From CAZOHC01 sp964579845 (GTDB lineage Bacteria; Patescibacteriota; Microgenomatia; Levybacterales; UBA12049), in contig CAZOHC010000007.1 of NCBI GenBank assembly GCA_964579845.1, positions 1 to 41,747 of the forward strand: DNA of 41,747 bases, read 5' to 3'. How positions within the stretch are numbered: the stretch's first letter is position 1; every line of letters begins with the position of its first letter. This document shows, piece by piece, positions 1-7,474 of the stretch. The notes under the pieces are model-generated. The model saw only the letters and a list, made by a program, of their open reading frames with translations, searched no databases and had not been told where the DNA came from. The translations under genes and the position numbers were made by a program.

Positions 1-77
1 AATTACCTTTCTTTAACACCTTCTGGATCCTCACAAGGAAGATATTCGATATTATATCGAGGATATTTAATAGAAAT

Positions 78-112
78 AATTTCTAATTTCTAATTCTCAA
101 TTCTCAATTCTC
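78..112. repeat. Heptamer tandem array (aatttct x2, aattctc x3)
   Basis: Five consecutive 7-bp units lie directly beyond the stop codon of the penicillin-binding protein gene, which is on the minus strand. Read on that strand the units contain TAG or TGA, so stops recur in all three frames. Other arrays of 7-bp units occur at 3282, 29638, 29709 and 35198. Confidence 0.85.
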
Positions 113-116
113 TCAA

Positions 117-713
117 TTATATCGTCGGGGCAACGACGACCGGGGTAGACTCTGGCGCATCAGTCGGCTCTACAACAGGCTGTGTCGGTATTACAGGCGT
201 CTGTGTCGGTTGTTCAGGAACCTCAGTCGGTTCAGGTGTAGCTGTTGCTTCAGGTTCAGGTGTTGGTGTCACTTCTTCTGTCGGGCGGGGAATATCGCAG
301 TTTTCTGTCGGTAATGTTCCTGCCAGGAAATATTCTGTATACGCGGAGCTCGTCGCAAAATTCACCTTGAGACCTCGACTTCGACAGACCGTTTCACTGA
401 CGATTCCGAGCGGTCTTTGGAATCTCTCAACGGGTGTTCCGCTTAGGAATCGTTCCATAAGTAGACGCCAGATAGGTGCCGCACCGGATGATCCTGCGAC
501 CCTGCTCATCGGCGTATTATCATTATTACCGAGCCACACACCGACGACGAGACTTGGCGTATAGCCGATGGTGAGAGAATCACGGTAATCATCAGTTGTT
601 CCTGTTTTTACTGCTGCCGGACGGGATAGTGTGAGTGAATTACCGAAAACTTCAGCTCTGGCTGCATTATCTGAGAGGATAGATGAGATCAGAAACGCGA
701 TAGTACTGTCCAT
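117..713 (-). CDS. Penicillin-binding protein, C-terminal part of transpeptidase domain plus Pro/Thr-rich tail
   Basis: This is the distal part of a class A PBP whose proximal part is at 771-2342. It carries the third transpeptidase motif (KTGTT) and the conserved GVWLGNND segment, then a tail of about 60 residues rich in P, T and E, probably a cell-wall spacer. It is in the same frame as the upstream part, but TAA codons at 773-771 and 764-762 separate them. The open frame extends back to 761, and those residues (KHDRVIYTHKPERKTV) fit a PBP, so the ATG at 713 is probably only the first internal Met and not a real start. No ribosome binding site is evident. The pieces are either a broken gene or one intact gene with two sequence errors. 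Alone, this part lacks the active-site serine and cannot be an enzyme. Confidence 0.8.
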   Translation of the reverse strand: MDSTIAFLISSILSDNAARAEVFGNSLTLSRPAAVKTGTTDDYRDSLTIGYTPSLVVGVWLGNNDNTPMSRVAGSSGAAPIWRLLMERFLSGTPVERFQRPLGIVSETVCRSRGLKVNFATSSAYTEYFLAGTLPTENCDIPRPTEEVTPTPEPEATATPEPTEVPEQPTQTPVIPTQPVVEPTDAPESTPVVVAPTI

Positions 714-770
714 AACGGTTTTTCTCTCAGGTTTATGGGTATAGATGACCCGGTCGTGTTTTTACGTTAT

Positions 771-2342
771 TTAAACAATTTTGACTTGCTCTGTAAGCAC
801 ACCGTTGTTTGCAAAAACGCCATATGCCCTTGTCATCTCTATGAGCGGCACGCCGCCGGCACCGAGGACCAGCGCAAGACCGTAATCACCGTCTTTATTC
901 AGCGTTGTTATTCCTAAATCTTCAGCAAAATCTAGTGTGGCAGGAATTCCTACTTTCTCCTGTACCAGCAGTGCCGGGATATTGAGCGAGTTCGCCAGTG
1001 CAAAACGAACTAATACATCACCTCGAAAACGATTATCGTAGTTCTGTGGTTTATAGCCACCGGGAAATGTTATTTCTTTATCTTCAAGAACCGTCGCAGG
1101 TGTTATCAAACGCTCATCAAGTGCCTTTGCATAAACAATCGGTTTAAATGATGACCCGGGTTGTCTCGGGCGGATAGCCATATTAATTTTCCCGTTTGTC
1201 TCATTGAACCAGTTGTGACTTCCGACCAATGCTTTAATCTCGCCGTTTCTCGGATCCAGAACTACAGCCGCACCGTTTGTGACATCGCTTGCAGCCAGAC
1301 GATTTACCTGGTTGCGTACTGTTGTTGCAGCATATGCCTGCCAATCCAGATCGATAGTTGTTTTTACTTTATACCCTGAATTCGCGATGCTTTGCTCACC
1401 ATACCGTTTGATAAGCTCGTCTTTGACCATCAACGCAAAGTGAGGAGCCTGAACGGTCGCATCTTCAACTTGTTCTGCGAAGGTCAATGTCTGACTTTCT
1501 GCTTCTTCACGTTCTGAAGCAGTTATATAACCCTGCTGCTCCATCAGTGAGAGTACGATCCGTTGCCTCTCATATGCCCGCTCTCGATTTCCCGAAACAG
1601 GGGAAAGAGCGGAAGGAGCAGGAAGAATAGCAGTTAAAAGAGCACTTTCAGCAAGTGTTATTTCAGTGGAGTTTTCTCCGAAATATGTTTCGGCTGCTTC
1701 TTGCACACCGAATGCACCTTCACCGAAGTAAACGGTATTGAGATACATTTCCAGGATATCTTCTTTTGAAAATCGCCGTTCAATCTCAAGAGCCAGAATA
1801 ACTTCCTGATATTTTCTCAAAAAATTCTTATCCTGCGTGAGAAGGGTGTTTTTTACCAGCTGCTGCGAGATTGTTGATCCCCCCTGAGCAAGTCGCTCTT
1901 CTCTGAAGTTCGCGAGGATTGCACGACCGATTCCCTCGATTGAGAAACCCGGATGATTGTAGAAATCACGATCTTCAGCTGCGATGACTGCCTGCTGCAT
2001 AGTCTTTGGTATCGCATCAAGCGGTACTGTCTTGCGGGTCCGACCGCCGTAGAGAGTGAAAAATTGCTTATCGTTCCGATCATAGAGAATCACACCTGCG
2101 TTTTTTCTGTTTATAATTTTTTCTTTACTCGTTAAATCACGAACGAACCATGCATAAGTTACAGGAGGAATAATGATGAGAATAACGAGTCCGACTAAAA
2201 ACACTAATAGTATCGGCTTCTTAAACGTGATAAAAAGTTCATGAATGACAGTTTTAATCATTGCAGGGTTTTGACGGATCTTCTTGAGATCATTTTTTAG
2301 AGAGGTAAATGAGTAGTGCTTTATTCTATCAAACTTTGCCAT
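771..2342 (-). CDS. Class A penicillin-binding protein (GT51 glycosyltransferase plus partial transpeptidase)
   Basis: A bifunctional peptidoglycan synthase that polymerises and crosslinks lipid II at the outer face of the membrane. From the Met at 2342 there is a cytoplasmic basic segment, one membrane helix (about residues 48-70), then the GT51 domain with EDRDFYNHPG, GGSTISQQLVKN and the ERRFSKEDILEMYLN region. The transpeptidase domain follows, with the active serine in PGSSFKP and an SLN motif. The open frame ends before the KTG motif, which lies in the 117-713 part after two in-frame TAA codons. If the break is real, glycosyltransferase activity could survive but crosslinking would be lost. 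Met-2342 is preferred over the upstream Met at 2414, which would add an unlikely hydrophobic leader. Confidence 0.88.
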   Translation of the reverse strand: MAKFDRIKHYSFTSLKNDLKKIRQNPAMIKTVIHELFITFKKPILLVFLVGLVILIIIPPVTYAWFVRDLTSKEKIINRKNAGVILYDRNDKQFFTLYGGRTRKTVPLDAIPKTMQQAVIAAEDRDFYNHPGFSIEGIGRAILANFREERLAQGGSTISQQLVKNTLLTQDKNFLRKYQEVILALEIERRFSKEDILEMYLNTVYFGEGAFGVQEAAETYFGENSTEITLAESALLTAILPAPSALSPVSGNRERAYERQRIVLSLMEQQGYITASEREEAESQTLTFAEQVEDATVQAPHFALMVKDELIKRYGEQSIANSGYKVKTTIDLDWQAYAATTVRNQVNRLAASDVTNGAAVVLDPRNGEIKALVGSHNWFNETNGKINMAIRPRQPGSSFKPIVYAKALDERLITPATVLEDKEITFPGGYKPQNYDNRFRGDVLVRFALANSLNIPALLVQEKVGIPATLDFAEDLGITTLNKDGDYGLALVLGAGGVPLIEMTRAYGVFANNGVLTEQVKIV

Positions 2343-2429
2343 ATAAAAACAGTATAGAGAATCACGAATAAAGTAGAAAGAGGGAATAAAACTCAAACAA
2401 GGTAGATCTGGCAAAGGGTTGCATGGGTA

Positions 2430-2438
2430 TGCTAAAAT
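2430..2438 (+). promoter_or_regulatory. Extended -10 promoter of htpX, leaderless type
   Basis: TGC-TAAAAT ends six bases before the ATG at 2445. Transcription starting about seven bases after the hexamer would begin at or next to the start codon. No Shine-Dalgarno sequence is present. Confidence 0.6.
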
Positions 2439-2444
2439 TAGCGT

Positions 2445-3278
2445 ATGGGAAATTATATTAAAACCATCTTACTTCTCGGTGTTCTGAGCGCGATCCTGAT
2501 CTTCCTCGGTCGTTTAATCGGTGGTGTGGGGGGAATGTACATGGCATTGATTATCGCACTGGTGATGAACGGTGTGTCGTATTTTTTCTCTGATCAGATT
2601 GCACTGAAAATGAGCGGTGCGAAACCGCTTGAGAGAACGAAGTATCCTGAGTTATATACGATGGTTGAAGAGTTGAGCCGTCGGATGCAGATACCGATGC
2701 CGAAACTGTACATCACTCCTGCCAGACAGGCAAATGCCTTCGCGACCGGTCGTAATCCTGAAAACTCATCAGTTGCCGTTACCGAGGGGATACTGCAAGT
2801 ATTGTCAAAAGAAGAATTAAAAGGTGTGCTGGCTCATGAGTTAGGTCATGTGAAAAACCGTGATATCCTCATTGCGACGGTTGCTGCGGTGCTCGCAAGT
2901 GCGATTTCGTTTATGGGAAATATGGTACTGTTCTCATCCGGTCGTAACGATGAAGATAGCGGCGGCGGTATCATCGCTCTGGTCGCAGCTATTCTCGTTC
3001 CGATCGGTGCATCACTCGTACAGATGGCAGTATCAAGAGATCGGGAATTCAGTGCGGACGCTACCGGAGCCAAAGTAATCGGTCACGGTAACACGCTTGC
3101 TGATGCGTTGCTCGCGATTTCTGACTCGACGACGAAAGCACCGATAAAATCAAATCCGGCAATGTCGTCTCTCTATATCGCAAATCCATTCGGGGCGAAG
3201 GGAAGTAATATCGTCAATCTTTTTTCCACGCACCCTCCTGTTGAGGAAAGGGTCAAAAGGCTCCGAGCGATGCGGTAA
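2445..3278 (+). CDS. htpX: Protease HtpX (M48 membrane zinc metalloprotease)
   Basis: HtpX is a membrane-bound zinc protease with its active site in the cytoplasm, known for quality control of membrane proteins under stress. The 277 residues match the family length. Two N-terminal membrane helices (about residues 5-55) precede the catalytic motif HELGH at residues 131-135; a second helical hairpin follows (about 145-200), and the third zinc ligand lies in REFSADATGA. The C-terminal THPPVEERVKRL is also typical. The gene starts close to, and divergent from, the penicillin-binding protein gene. A -10 hexamer six bases before the ATG suggests a leaderless mRNA. All catalytic residues are present. 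Confidence 0.96.
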   Translation: MGNYIKTILLLGVLSAILIFLGRLIGGVGGMYMALIIALVMNGVSYFFSDQIALKMSGAKPLERTKYPELYTMVEELSRRMQIPMPKLYITPARQANAFATGRNPENSSVAVTEGILQVLSKEELKGVLAHELGHVKNRDILIATVAAVLASAISFMGNMVLFSSGRNDEDSGGGIIALVAAILVPIGASLVQMAVSRDREFSADATGAKVIGHGNTLADALLAISDSTTKAPIKSNPAMSSLYIANPFGAKGSNIVNLFSTHPPVEERVKRLRAMR

Positions 3279-3281
3279 AAT

Positions 3282-3299
3282 CTACTTGCTACTTGCTAG
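3282..3299. repeat. Heptamer tandem array (ctacttg x2.5)
   Basis: Two full copies and a partial copy of a 7-bp unit fill the gap between the convergent htpX and CAP-domain genes. Read on the minus strand, the strand of the CAP-domain gene, each unit contains TAG. Confidence 0.7.
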
Positions 3300-3300
3300 T

Positions 3301-4095
3301 TTATGGTCTCCAGCCTTCATAGGCATAGAAATTTCCTGAGGATTCGACACAGACGAATGGTGTATCCCGTCTCATATTTTCTGCATGACCGGGTGAATTA
3401 ATCCAGAGCTTCACGACTTTTTTATAGTCAGATGTCATAGCAATATTTTCTGTAACCTGGCTGTAGTCAGGATAGGGAAGGGTGTTCTTCGCAATCCTAT
3501 CGCGAAATCCGTCATGATTAAATGATGACATGATCTCTTTTGCTCGGACTTTGGCAAATGCACATGTATATCGATCAGTTTTTACTTCCTGAAGTCCATG
3601 TGATTTTCGGTATTCATTGATCGCTTTCATGATGTATGTTTGCTTTGTATCTTCTGTCTGCTGTGTATTGTTCGTTGTCGGTTGTGGCTTTGTACTGGGT
3701 TGAGGTGTGGGTGTAATCTTTTTCACCTCGGTAGTTGTCGGAGTAACAGTGGGTTTTTTCGTCGGAGAAACACGATTCGGTAATTCTGTCCTGATTGCTT
3801 CATGGTTCGACTGCCGTTCATTTCGGTCGTGAGTTATTTCATTCAGTTTCTTTTCTCTTGCTTCGTTGATTTCTTCTCTTCGATCTAATCTTTCTTGTAG
3901 TGCTTCCTGTCTTTGGTGTTTGATCTCAGCTTTTATATCAGTTCTCAATTTCTGTTCCTCTGTAATCGGGATCTCTTTTGTCGAGGGAAAAAGTTTTTGG
4001 GGGACACCGGAGGCTGCAAAAGCACTGAGGGGGAGGAGAATTGAGAGTACGAGGGTTAGAACTGAGAAGATAGCTATGGATGTCGCAGGCTTCAT
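3301..4095 (-). CDS. Secreted CAP-domain (SCP/PR1-like) protein
   Basis: The Met at 4095 gives a signal peptide or anchor (MKPATSIAIFSVLTLVLSI), and the frame upstream of it has only a TTG start. After it come a charged, probably coiled-coil stretch rich in E, K and R (about residues 40-100), a Pro/Thr-rich linker, and a C-terminal CAP domain of about 100 residues. CAP hallmarks seen are NEYRKSHGL, SFNHDGF, TENIAM and SPGHAENM. Bacterial CAP proteins are extracellular, and their molecular function is mostly unknown. Two cysteines (YTCAFAK and FVCVES) could form a disulfide outside the cell. A sigma-70-like promoter lies just upstream. Confidence 0.88.
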   Translation of the reverse strand: MKPATSIAIFSVLTLVLSILLPLSAFAASGVPQKLFPSTKEIPITEEQKLRTDIKAEIKHQRQEALQERLDRREEINEAREKKLNEITHDRNERQSNHEAIRTELPNRVSPTKKPTVTPTTTEVKKITPTPQPSTKPQPTTNNTQQTEDTKQTYIMKAINEYRKSHGLQEVKTDRYTCAFAKVRAKEIMSSFNHDGFRDRIAKNTLPYPDYSQVTENIAMTSDYKKVVKLWINSPGHAENMRRDTPFVCVESSGNFYAYEGWRP

Positions 4096-4114
4096 ATGCA
4101 GCGTTAGAGTGGCC

Positions 4115-4144
4115 ACTATAACACTGCATAGCAAAACGTGTCAA
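4115..4144 (-). promoter_or_regulatory. Sigma-70-type promoter of the CAP-domain gene
   Basis: On the minus strand TTGACA (4144-4139) and TATAGT (4120-4115) are separated by 18 bases. The predicted start near 4108 leaves a leader of only about 12 bases before the ATG at 4095. Confidence 0.65.
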
Positions 4145-4175
4145 CTGATACGTAGAGTATCTTTCCGTACCTTTA

Positions 4176-4418
4176 CTATTCTTTCTCGACGGTAATCGTA
4201 CATTCCGTAAGCAGTGCAGCAATAGCTCCGACTGCTGCCAGCGTCGGTGCGAACACAGCGCCGACCACACCGATACTGAGCGGGAGAACGATAAGTTCTT
4301 TGCCGTCTTTATCTTTGATGGTAATTCGTCGTGCGTTTCCTTCGCTGATAATTTCTTTTACTTTATTAACGAGGTCTTCGCCACGCACGTGGAATGATTC
4401 TTCTTTTTTTTCAGCCAT
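4176..4418 (-). CDS. DUF4342 domain protein
   Basis: An 80-residue protein that matches the DUF4342 pattern across its length: a short basic/acidic N-terminus, the segment LVNKVKEIISEGNARRI, a beta-rich ITIKDKDGKELIVLPL stretch, and a glycine/alanine-rich hydrophobic segment (about residues 48-70) that could enter a membrane. Members are common in Firmicutes and CPR genomes and have no established function. A Shine-Dalgarno-like AGGTGAT lies 8 bases before the ATG, so unlike many genes here it is read from a leadered mRNA. Confidence 0.85.
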   Translation of the reverse strand: MAEKKEESFHVRGEDLVNKVKEIISEGNARRITIKDKDGKELIVLPLSIGVVGAVFAPTLAAVGAIAALLTECTITVEKE

Positions 4419-4504
4419 ACATTATCACCTGCCTTATCATCGTAACTTAGTGTAGCACACCATGTGCTTAATATGAACATGCAAACTCATTTTAATAAGT
4501 GAAT

Positions 4505-5080
4505 TCAGTGCGCAGAAAGATATTTACCGAACTTTTCAAAGTGTGATTTTTGCTCTATATTTTTCCTGAAGTCCATGAATTCCTCGTTATTCATATCTGC
4601 CATAGTTTTTTTCTCAAATTCAGGGATAAAAACGAGCGCCAGCTCTGACCAATGTTTATCATGCATGACTCCTGATGGTTTCAGTGCGAGTGTTCCTTTG
4701 ACAGTGCTGATAAAAAGCTTCGGCTTCATGCCCGCTCGGTCGACATACGCTAATACTTCACGGAACTCGCATGTCCGTGATTTTCCTTCCGTAAGCTTCA
4801 AGAGTCCTTCTATCCCGATTGACTGTAGGACAGGCTTTACATACATCATCGGAAAGCCGTTCAGACTATGAATGAAAAACCCTGCGTCCATGGCGATGAC
4901 CGGCTTTCTGAGTTCATGAAAAGCAAACTGAACTTTATGTGTAGCAATCGTTTCTAACGAACTTTGTGACTCTGGCAGCTCCATATCTGCCTGGTTGACT
5001 GTAATATCGTATTTTTTCAATACCCGCTGAGCTGAAGTAAACTTTCCTTTACTGGTTGTCGCGAAGGTTATGGTTTTCAT
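4505..5080 (-). CDS. Ham1/RdgB-like non-canonical purine NTP pyrophosphatase
   Basis: Ham1-family enzymes hydrolyse dITP, XTP and related damaged nucleotides to monophosphates, keeping them out of DNA. The Met at 5080 opens directly on the family motif ITFATTSKGKFTSAQRVL, which matches the usual (T/S)xNxxK nucleotide-binding start. AMDAGFFIHSLNGFP corresponds to the family's ADDSGL region, with Asp kept. The 191 residues agree with family length, but the C-terminal SHR-type motif is not obvious (KSHFEKFGKY), so this is a divergent member. The start is only nine bases from the tRNA-Ser gene, so both may share one transcript. Confidence 0.75.
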   Translation of the reverse strand: MKTITFATTSKGKFTSAQRVLKKYDITVNQADMELPESQSSLETIATHKVQFAFHELRKPVIAMDAGFFIHSLNGFPMMYVKPVLQSIGIEGLLKLTEGKSRTCEFREVLAYVDRAGMKPKLFISTVKGTLALKPSGVMHDKHWSELALVFIPEFEKKTMADMNNEEFMDFRKNIEQKSHFEKFGKYLSAH

Positions 5081-5089
5081 GCGTAAATG

Positions 5090-5174
5090 CGGAGAAGGAG
5101 GGATTCGAACCCTCGATACCTTGCGGTATGGCGGTTTAGTAAACCGCTGCACTAGGCCACTATGCGACTTCTCC
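5090..5174 (-). tRNA. tRNA-Ser, anticodon ACU
   Basis: A complete class II cloverleaf is seen: acceptor GGAGAAG/CTTCTCC; D-arm with GCA/TGC and the conserved GG; anticodon stem GCGGT/ACCGC with loop TTACTAA; long variable arm ATACC-GCAA-GGTAT; T-arm GAGGG-TTCGAAT-CCCTC; discriminator G73. The long variable arm and G73 identify serine. The anticodon reads ACU, whereas bacteria normally use GCU for AGU/AGC; this is a single G34-to-A34 change. CCA is not encoded. A promoter with TATAAT lies at 5191-5218. Confidence 0.93.
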
Positions 5175-5190
5175 TTGATTTTTAAAGTAA

Positions 5191-5218
5191 ATTATAGATA
5201 GTGAAGTCGTCCTGTGAA
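5191..5218 (-). promoter_or_regulatory. Promoter of tRNA-Ser
   Basis: On the minus strand TTCACA (5218-5213) and TATAAT (5196-5191) are 16 bases apart, and initiation would fall about nine bases before the tRNA. The -35 element lies inside the second copy of the hairpin repeat. Confidence 0.55.
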
Positions 5219-5280
5219 GGGCGAACTTCTCCTACCATTGAGCGTAGACGTGAAGTCGTCCTGTGAAGGGCGAACTTCGT
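5200..5280 (-). ncRNA. Candidate structured RNA made of twin hairpins
   Basis: Two identical copies of about 28 bases (5200-5227 and 5251-5278) each fold as GAAGT-CGTCC, loop TGTGAA, GGGCG-A-ACTTC. Between them CTAC and GTAG can pair around GCTCAATG, a segment that resembles a tRNA D-arm. In the outer copy the stem can be lengthened by AGACG/CGTCT. A promoter (TTGTAT at 5315-5310, TATAAT at 5291-5286, 18-base spacer) would start transcription at about 5279, the edge of the first hairpin. It could be a small RNA, a leader of the tRNA transcript, or remnants of duplicated tRNA sequence. Confidence 0.4.
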
Positions 5281-5285
5281 CTAGC

Positions 5286-5315
5286 ATTATATCGTTTTTT
5301 ATCCTGATTATACAA
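5286..5315 (-). promoter_or_regulatory. Promoter upstream of the twin-hairpin element
   Basis: TTGTAT and TATAAT on the minus strand are separated by 18 bases. There is no open reading frame immediately downstream; the first transcribed structure would be the twin hairpins, then the tRNA. Confidence 0.5.
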
Positions 5316-5386
5316 ATAACATAAGCTAAATAGTCAGTGTTCTCTTGGAATTAGGTCCCTAATTTGAAGTAATCCTCAGATCATTT

Positions 5387-6025
5387 TTAAAGTTCTCTTT
5401 CTCTATACATATATACATGAATCTGGGCGACGGTTTCTGTCTCTTCAGCTCCGAGGACAGCTGTCGGGTCGATATCGTGGCAGATTTGTAGAACTTTTTC
5501 CGGATTGTAAAAAAATAAGTCACTATCCGGTTCAGGATCTTTATCTGTCAGGACATTAAAGGTGAGTCCGACACTCGTCATTTCCCACATCTTGCGAATC
5601 ATCGCTTCCAGAAAATCGTAATTATTCACAGAAAGTTTTATGGTTAAAGCACCTGAACAAAACGCATAATCAAATGTATGATTCAGCTCTAATCTGAGCA
5701 GGTCACCGTTGATAAATGTTTCATCAGGATAGTTTTTCCGAGCTTGTTTGAGTGATGGCTCATAGATGTCGATTCCGACATAGTGGCTGATTCCTTTTTC
5801 TCTGAGAAAAATAGATAAGTCACCTGTTCCGCATCCGACGTCCAGGACACTTTTTCCGTTGAGCGGTATACCTGTCATTTCCTCGATTCTGGTGAGCGCT
5901 TGAAAGTTGTAAAGCTGGTTTCCGTCATTCCAGCCATTATCCATTTTAAACGTATTAATATACAGATCATATATTTTGGTGTTTCGTTTTATATCTTCTT
6001 TTGGAAACGTTTTTAGCTTTGCCAT
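5387..6025 (-). CDS. Class I SAM-dependent methyltransferase
   Basis: A Rossmann-fold methyltransferase of unknown substrate. The SAM-binding motif I is VLDVGCGTGDLSIFL, followed by motif II-like VGIDIYEPSLKQARKNY and a FINGDLL acidic motif. About 212 residues from the Met at 6025. That start is preferred because TATAAT lies exactly seven bases upstream of it; an upstream Met at 6064 would fall outside such a transcript. It diverges from msrB with a 59-base gap holding promoters for both genes. The C-terminal part is not diagnostic of a substrate class. Confidence 0.85.
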   Translation of the reverse strand: MAKLKTFPKEDIKRNTKIYDLYINTFKMDNGWNDGNQLYNFQALTRIEEMTGIPLNGKSVLDVGCGTGDLSIFLREKGISHYVGIDIYEPSLKQARKNYPDETFINGDLLRLELNHTFDYAFCSGALTIKLSVNNYDFLEAMIRKMWEMTSVGLTFNVLTDKDPEPDSDLFFYNPEKVLQICHDIDPTAVLGAEETETVAQIHVYMYREREL

Positions 6026-6032
6026 GTGTAGT

Positions 6033-6038
6033 ATTATA
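6033..6038 (-). promoter_or_regulatory. -10 element of the methyltransferase gene, leaderless type
   Basis: TATAAT on the minus strand ends seven bases before the ATG at 6025. Confidence 0.6.
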
Positions 6039-6072
6039 CTAAAATTCTTACGCAGTATTTGCATAGCTATGG

Positions 6073-6078
6073 TACAGT
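6073..6078 (+). promoter_or_regulatory. -10 element of msrB, leaderless type
   Basis: TGG-TACAGT, an extended -10, ends six bases before the ATG at 6085. No Shine-Dalgarno sequence is present. Confidence 0.5.
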
Positions 6079-6084
6079 GTACCT

Positions 6085-6483
6085 ATGAGCAATCTGAAGA
6101 ATAAACCGGATTCGTATTGGAAAGAAAGATTAACTCCTGAGCAGTACCATATTACCAGAGAGCAGGGGACAGAGGCGCCGTACACCGGCACGTATCTGCA
6201 TAATCATGAGAGAGGGATGTATACCTGTGTCAACTGCGGGCAGGAGTTATTTTCATCTGATACAAAGTTCGAATCCGGTTCGGGGTGGCCGTCATTTGAT
6301 GATCCGGTCAATAGGGAGCATGTTGAGTTGCGGGAAGATGATACCGGAGGAATCATAAGGACTGAGGTCGTTTGTCGAAATTGCGGAGCACATTTAGGTC
6401 ATCTTTTTGATGATGGACCGAAAGAGACGACAGGAATGCGGTACTGTATTAACTCAGCTGCGTTACAATTTCAAAAATCTTAG
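6085..6483 (+). CDS. msrB: Peptide-methionine (R)-S-oxide reductase MsrB
   Basis: MsrB reduces methionine-R-sulfoxide in proteins. The 132 residues span the whole family: an N-terminal helix with the LTPEQYHITREQGTE signature, the zinc CxxC pairs CVNC and CRNC, the substrate-binding GSGWPSF, HLGHLFDDGP, and the catalytic Cys121 in MRYCINSAAL. No signal peptide is present, so it is cytoplasmic. There is no fused MsrA domain. Its stop overlaps the stop of the convergent HtrA-like gene by a few bases. Confidence 0.97.
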   Translation: MSNLKNKPDSYWKERLTPEQYHITREQGTEAPYTGTYLHNHERGMYTCVNCGQELFSSDTKFESGSGWPSFDDPVNREHVELREDDTGGIIRTEVVCRNCGAHLGHLFDDGPKETTGMRYCINSAALQFQKS

Positions 6484-7340
6484 AGATGAAGACTCTTCAT
6501 AAATTCTTGTACTGCACTGACCGGGATAGCAAAGCCTAAATTCTCACCACCCTTAACGATCGCTGTGTTAATCCCGATGACTTCACCTCTGGTATTCAGG
6601 AGCGGTCCGCCGCTATTTCCCGGATTGATCGCTGCATCTGTCTGAATAATATTCTCATACCCCGGAGGAAAGCTACTCGAAAGATCTCGACCGAGTCCTG
6701 AGACAACGCCTGTCGTTACCGTATTCGGAAGTTCACCGAATGGTGTTCCGATAGCAATAACTTGCTCCCCAAGCCTCAGATTGTCAGCCGTACCGAGCGG
6801 TAGATTCGGATAACTGGTAGCATCTGTTTGAAGAATAGCTAAGTCAGTTTTCGAATCGAGGTAGACTTTTTTTACCGGATACTTTTTTCCGTTAACGACA
6901 ACGGCATAGGCTAATGTATCATTCTCAACCACATGCCTGTTCGTTAAAATATAACCTTGTTTCGAAAGTATAAAACCGGATCCGATTTCCTCTTCTTCTA
7001 ATCTGACCTCTCCTTCGCCGAAAGATACTCTTCCTGTTGCAGCGATTGATACGACAGAAGGAAGAGATTGCTCGACAATATCTGCAACGCCTGCACCAAC
7101 CGTTTCGTCTCGGTAAAACGGTGAACCGCCGGTTTGAGGTTCGAGAGCCATAATGCTTCGGACATCGGGTATACCTTCAGGAAATCGATATGCGTACTGA
7201 GTTCCGGCAAAAAACGTTAATAATGTTATGATGAGGGATAAAAAGACAGTACGATAGCTTGGTGTATGTTTCCGCCTTCCGAATTCCTGATAGGTGATGA
7301 TCGGTTGATTATGGTTCTGAGCCAACGTCGGTGTGTTCAT
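6480..7340 (-). CDS. Membrane-anchored HtrA/DegP-like serine protease without PDZ domain
   Basis: A trypsin-fold protease acting outside the cytoplasmic membrane. After a basic N-terminus there is one membrane helix (TVFLSLIITLLTFFAGTQYA). The protease domain carries the triad His in LTNRHVVEN, Asp in SKTDLAIL and Ser in NPGNSGGPL, plus GSGFILSKQGYI and GFAIPV. The chain ends right after the protease domain (about 286 residues), so the PDZ domain usual in HtrA/DegP is missing; substrate control must differ, or the protein resembles short single-domain members. The Met at 7340 is preferred; the upstream Met at 7382 adds a cysteine-rich stretch with no homology feel. Confidence 0.92.
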   Translation of the reverse strand: MNTPTLAQNHNQPIITYQEFGRRKHTPSYRTVFLSLIITLLTFFAGTQYAYRFPEGIPDVRSIMALEPQTGGSPFYRDETVGAGVADIVEQSLPSVVSIAATGRVSFGEGEVRLEEEEIGSGFILSKQGYILTNRHVVENDTLAYAVVVNGKKYPVKKVYLDSKTDLAILQTDATSYPNLPLGTADNLRLGEQVIAIGTPFGELPNTVTTGVVSGLGRDLSSSFPPGYENIIQTDAAINPGNSGGPLLNTRGEVIGINTAIVKGGENLGFAIPVSAVQEFMKSLHL

Positions 7341-7474
7341 AGTGTTACTTATCTTACAAACGAAATAGCAGAAGTCAGACATAAATACGTAAATATTCAG
7401 TAACAGGACGGTTCTTCCCGGATTCTTACAAAACTTGACTCTCTCTTTTACGAAGAAACTCTATGATGAACTCC

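Noticed and set aside
762..773. TAA recoding as a sense codon
   Set aside because: Other genes in the window end at TAA in the expected places (for example htpX and the histidine kinase at 34144), and known CPR recoding concerns UGA, so indels are a simpler explanation.
5228..5280. Second complete tRNA gene beside tRNA-Ser
   Set aside because: A D-arm-like segment is present, but no acceptor stem, seven-base anticodon loop or T-arm can be fitted.
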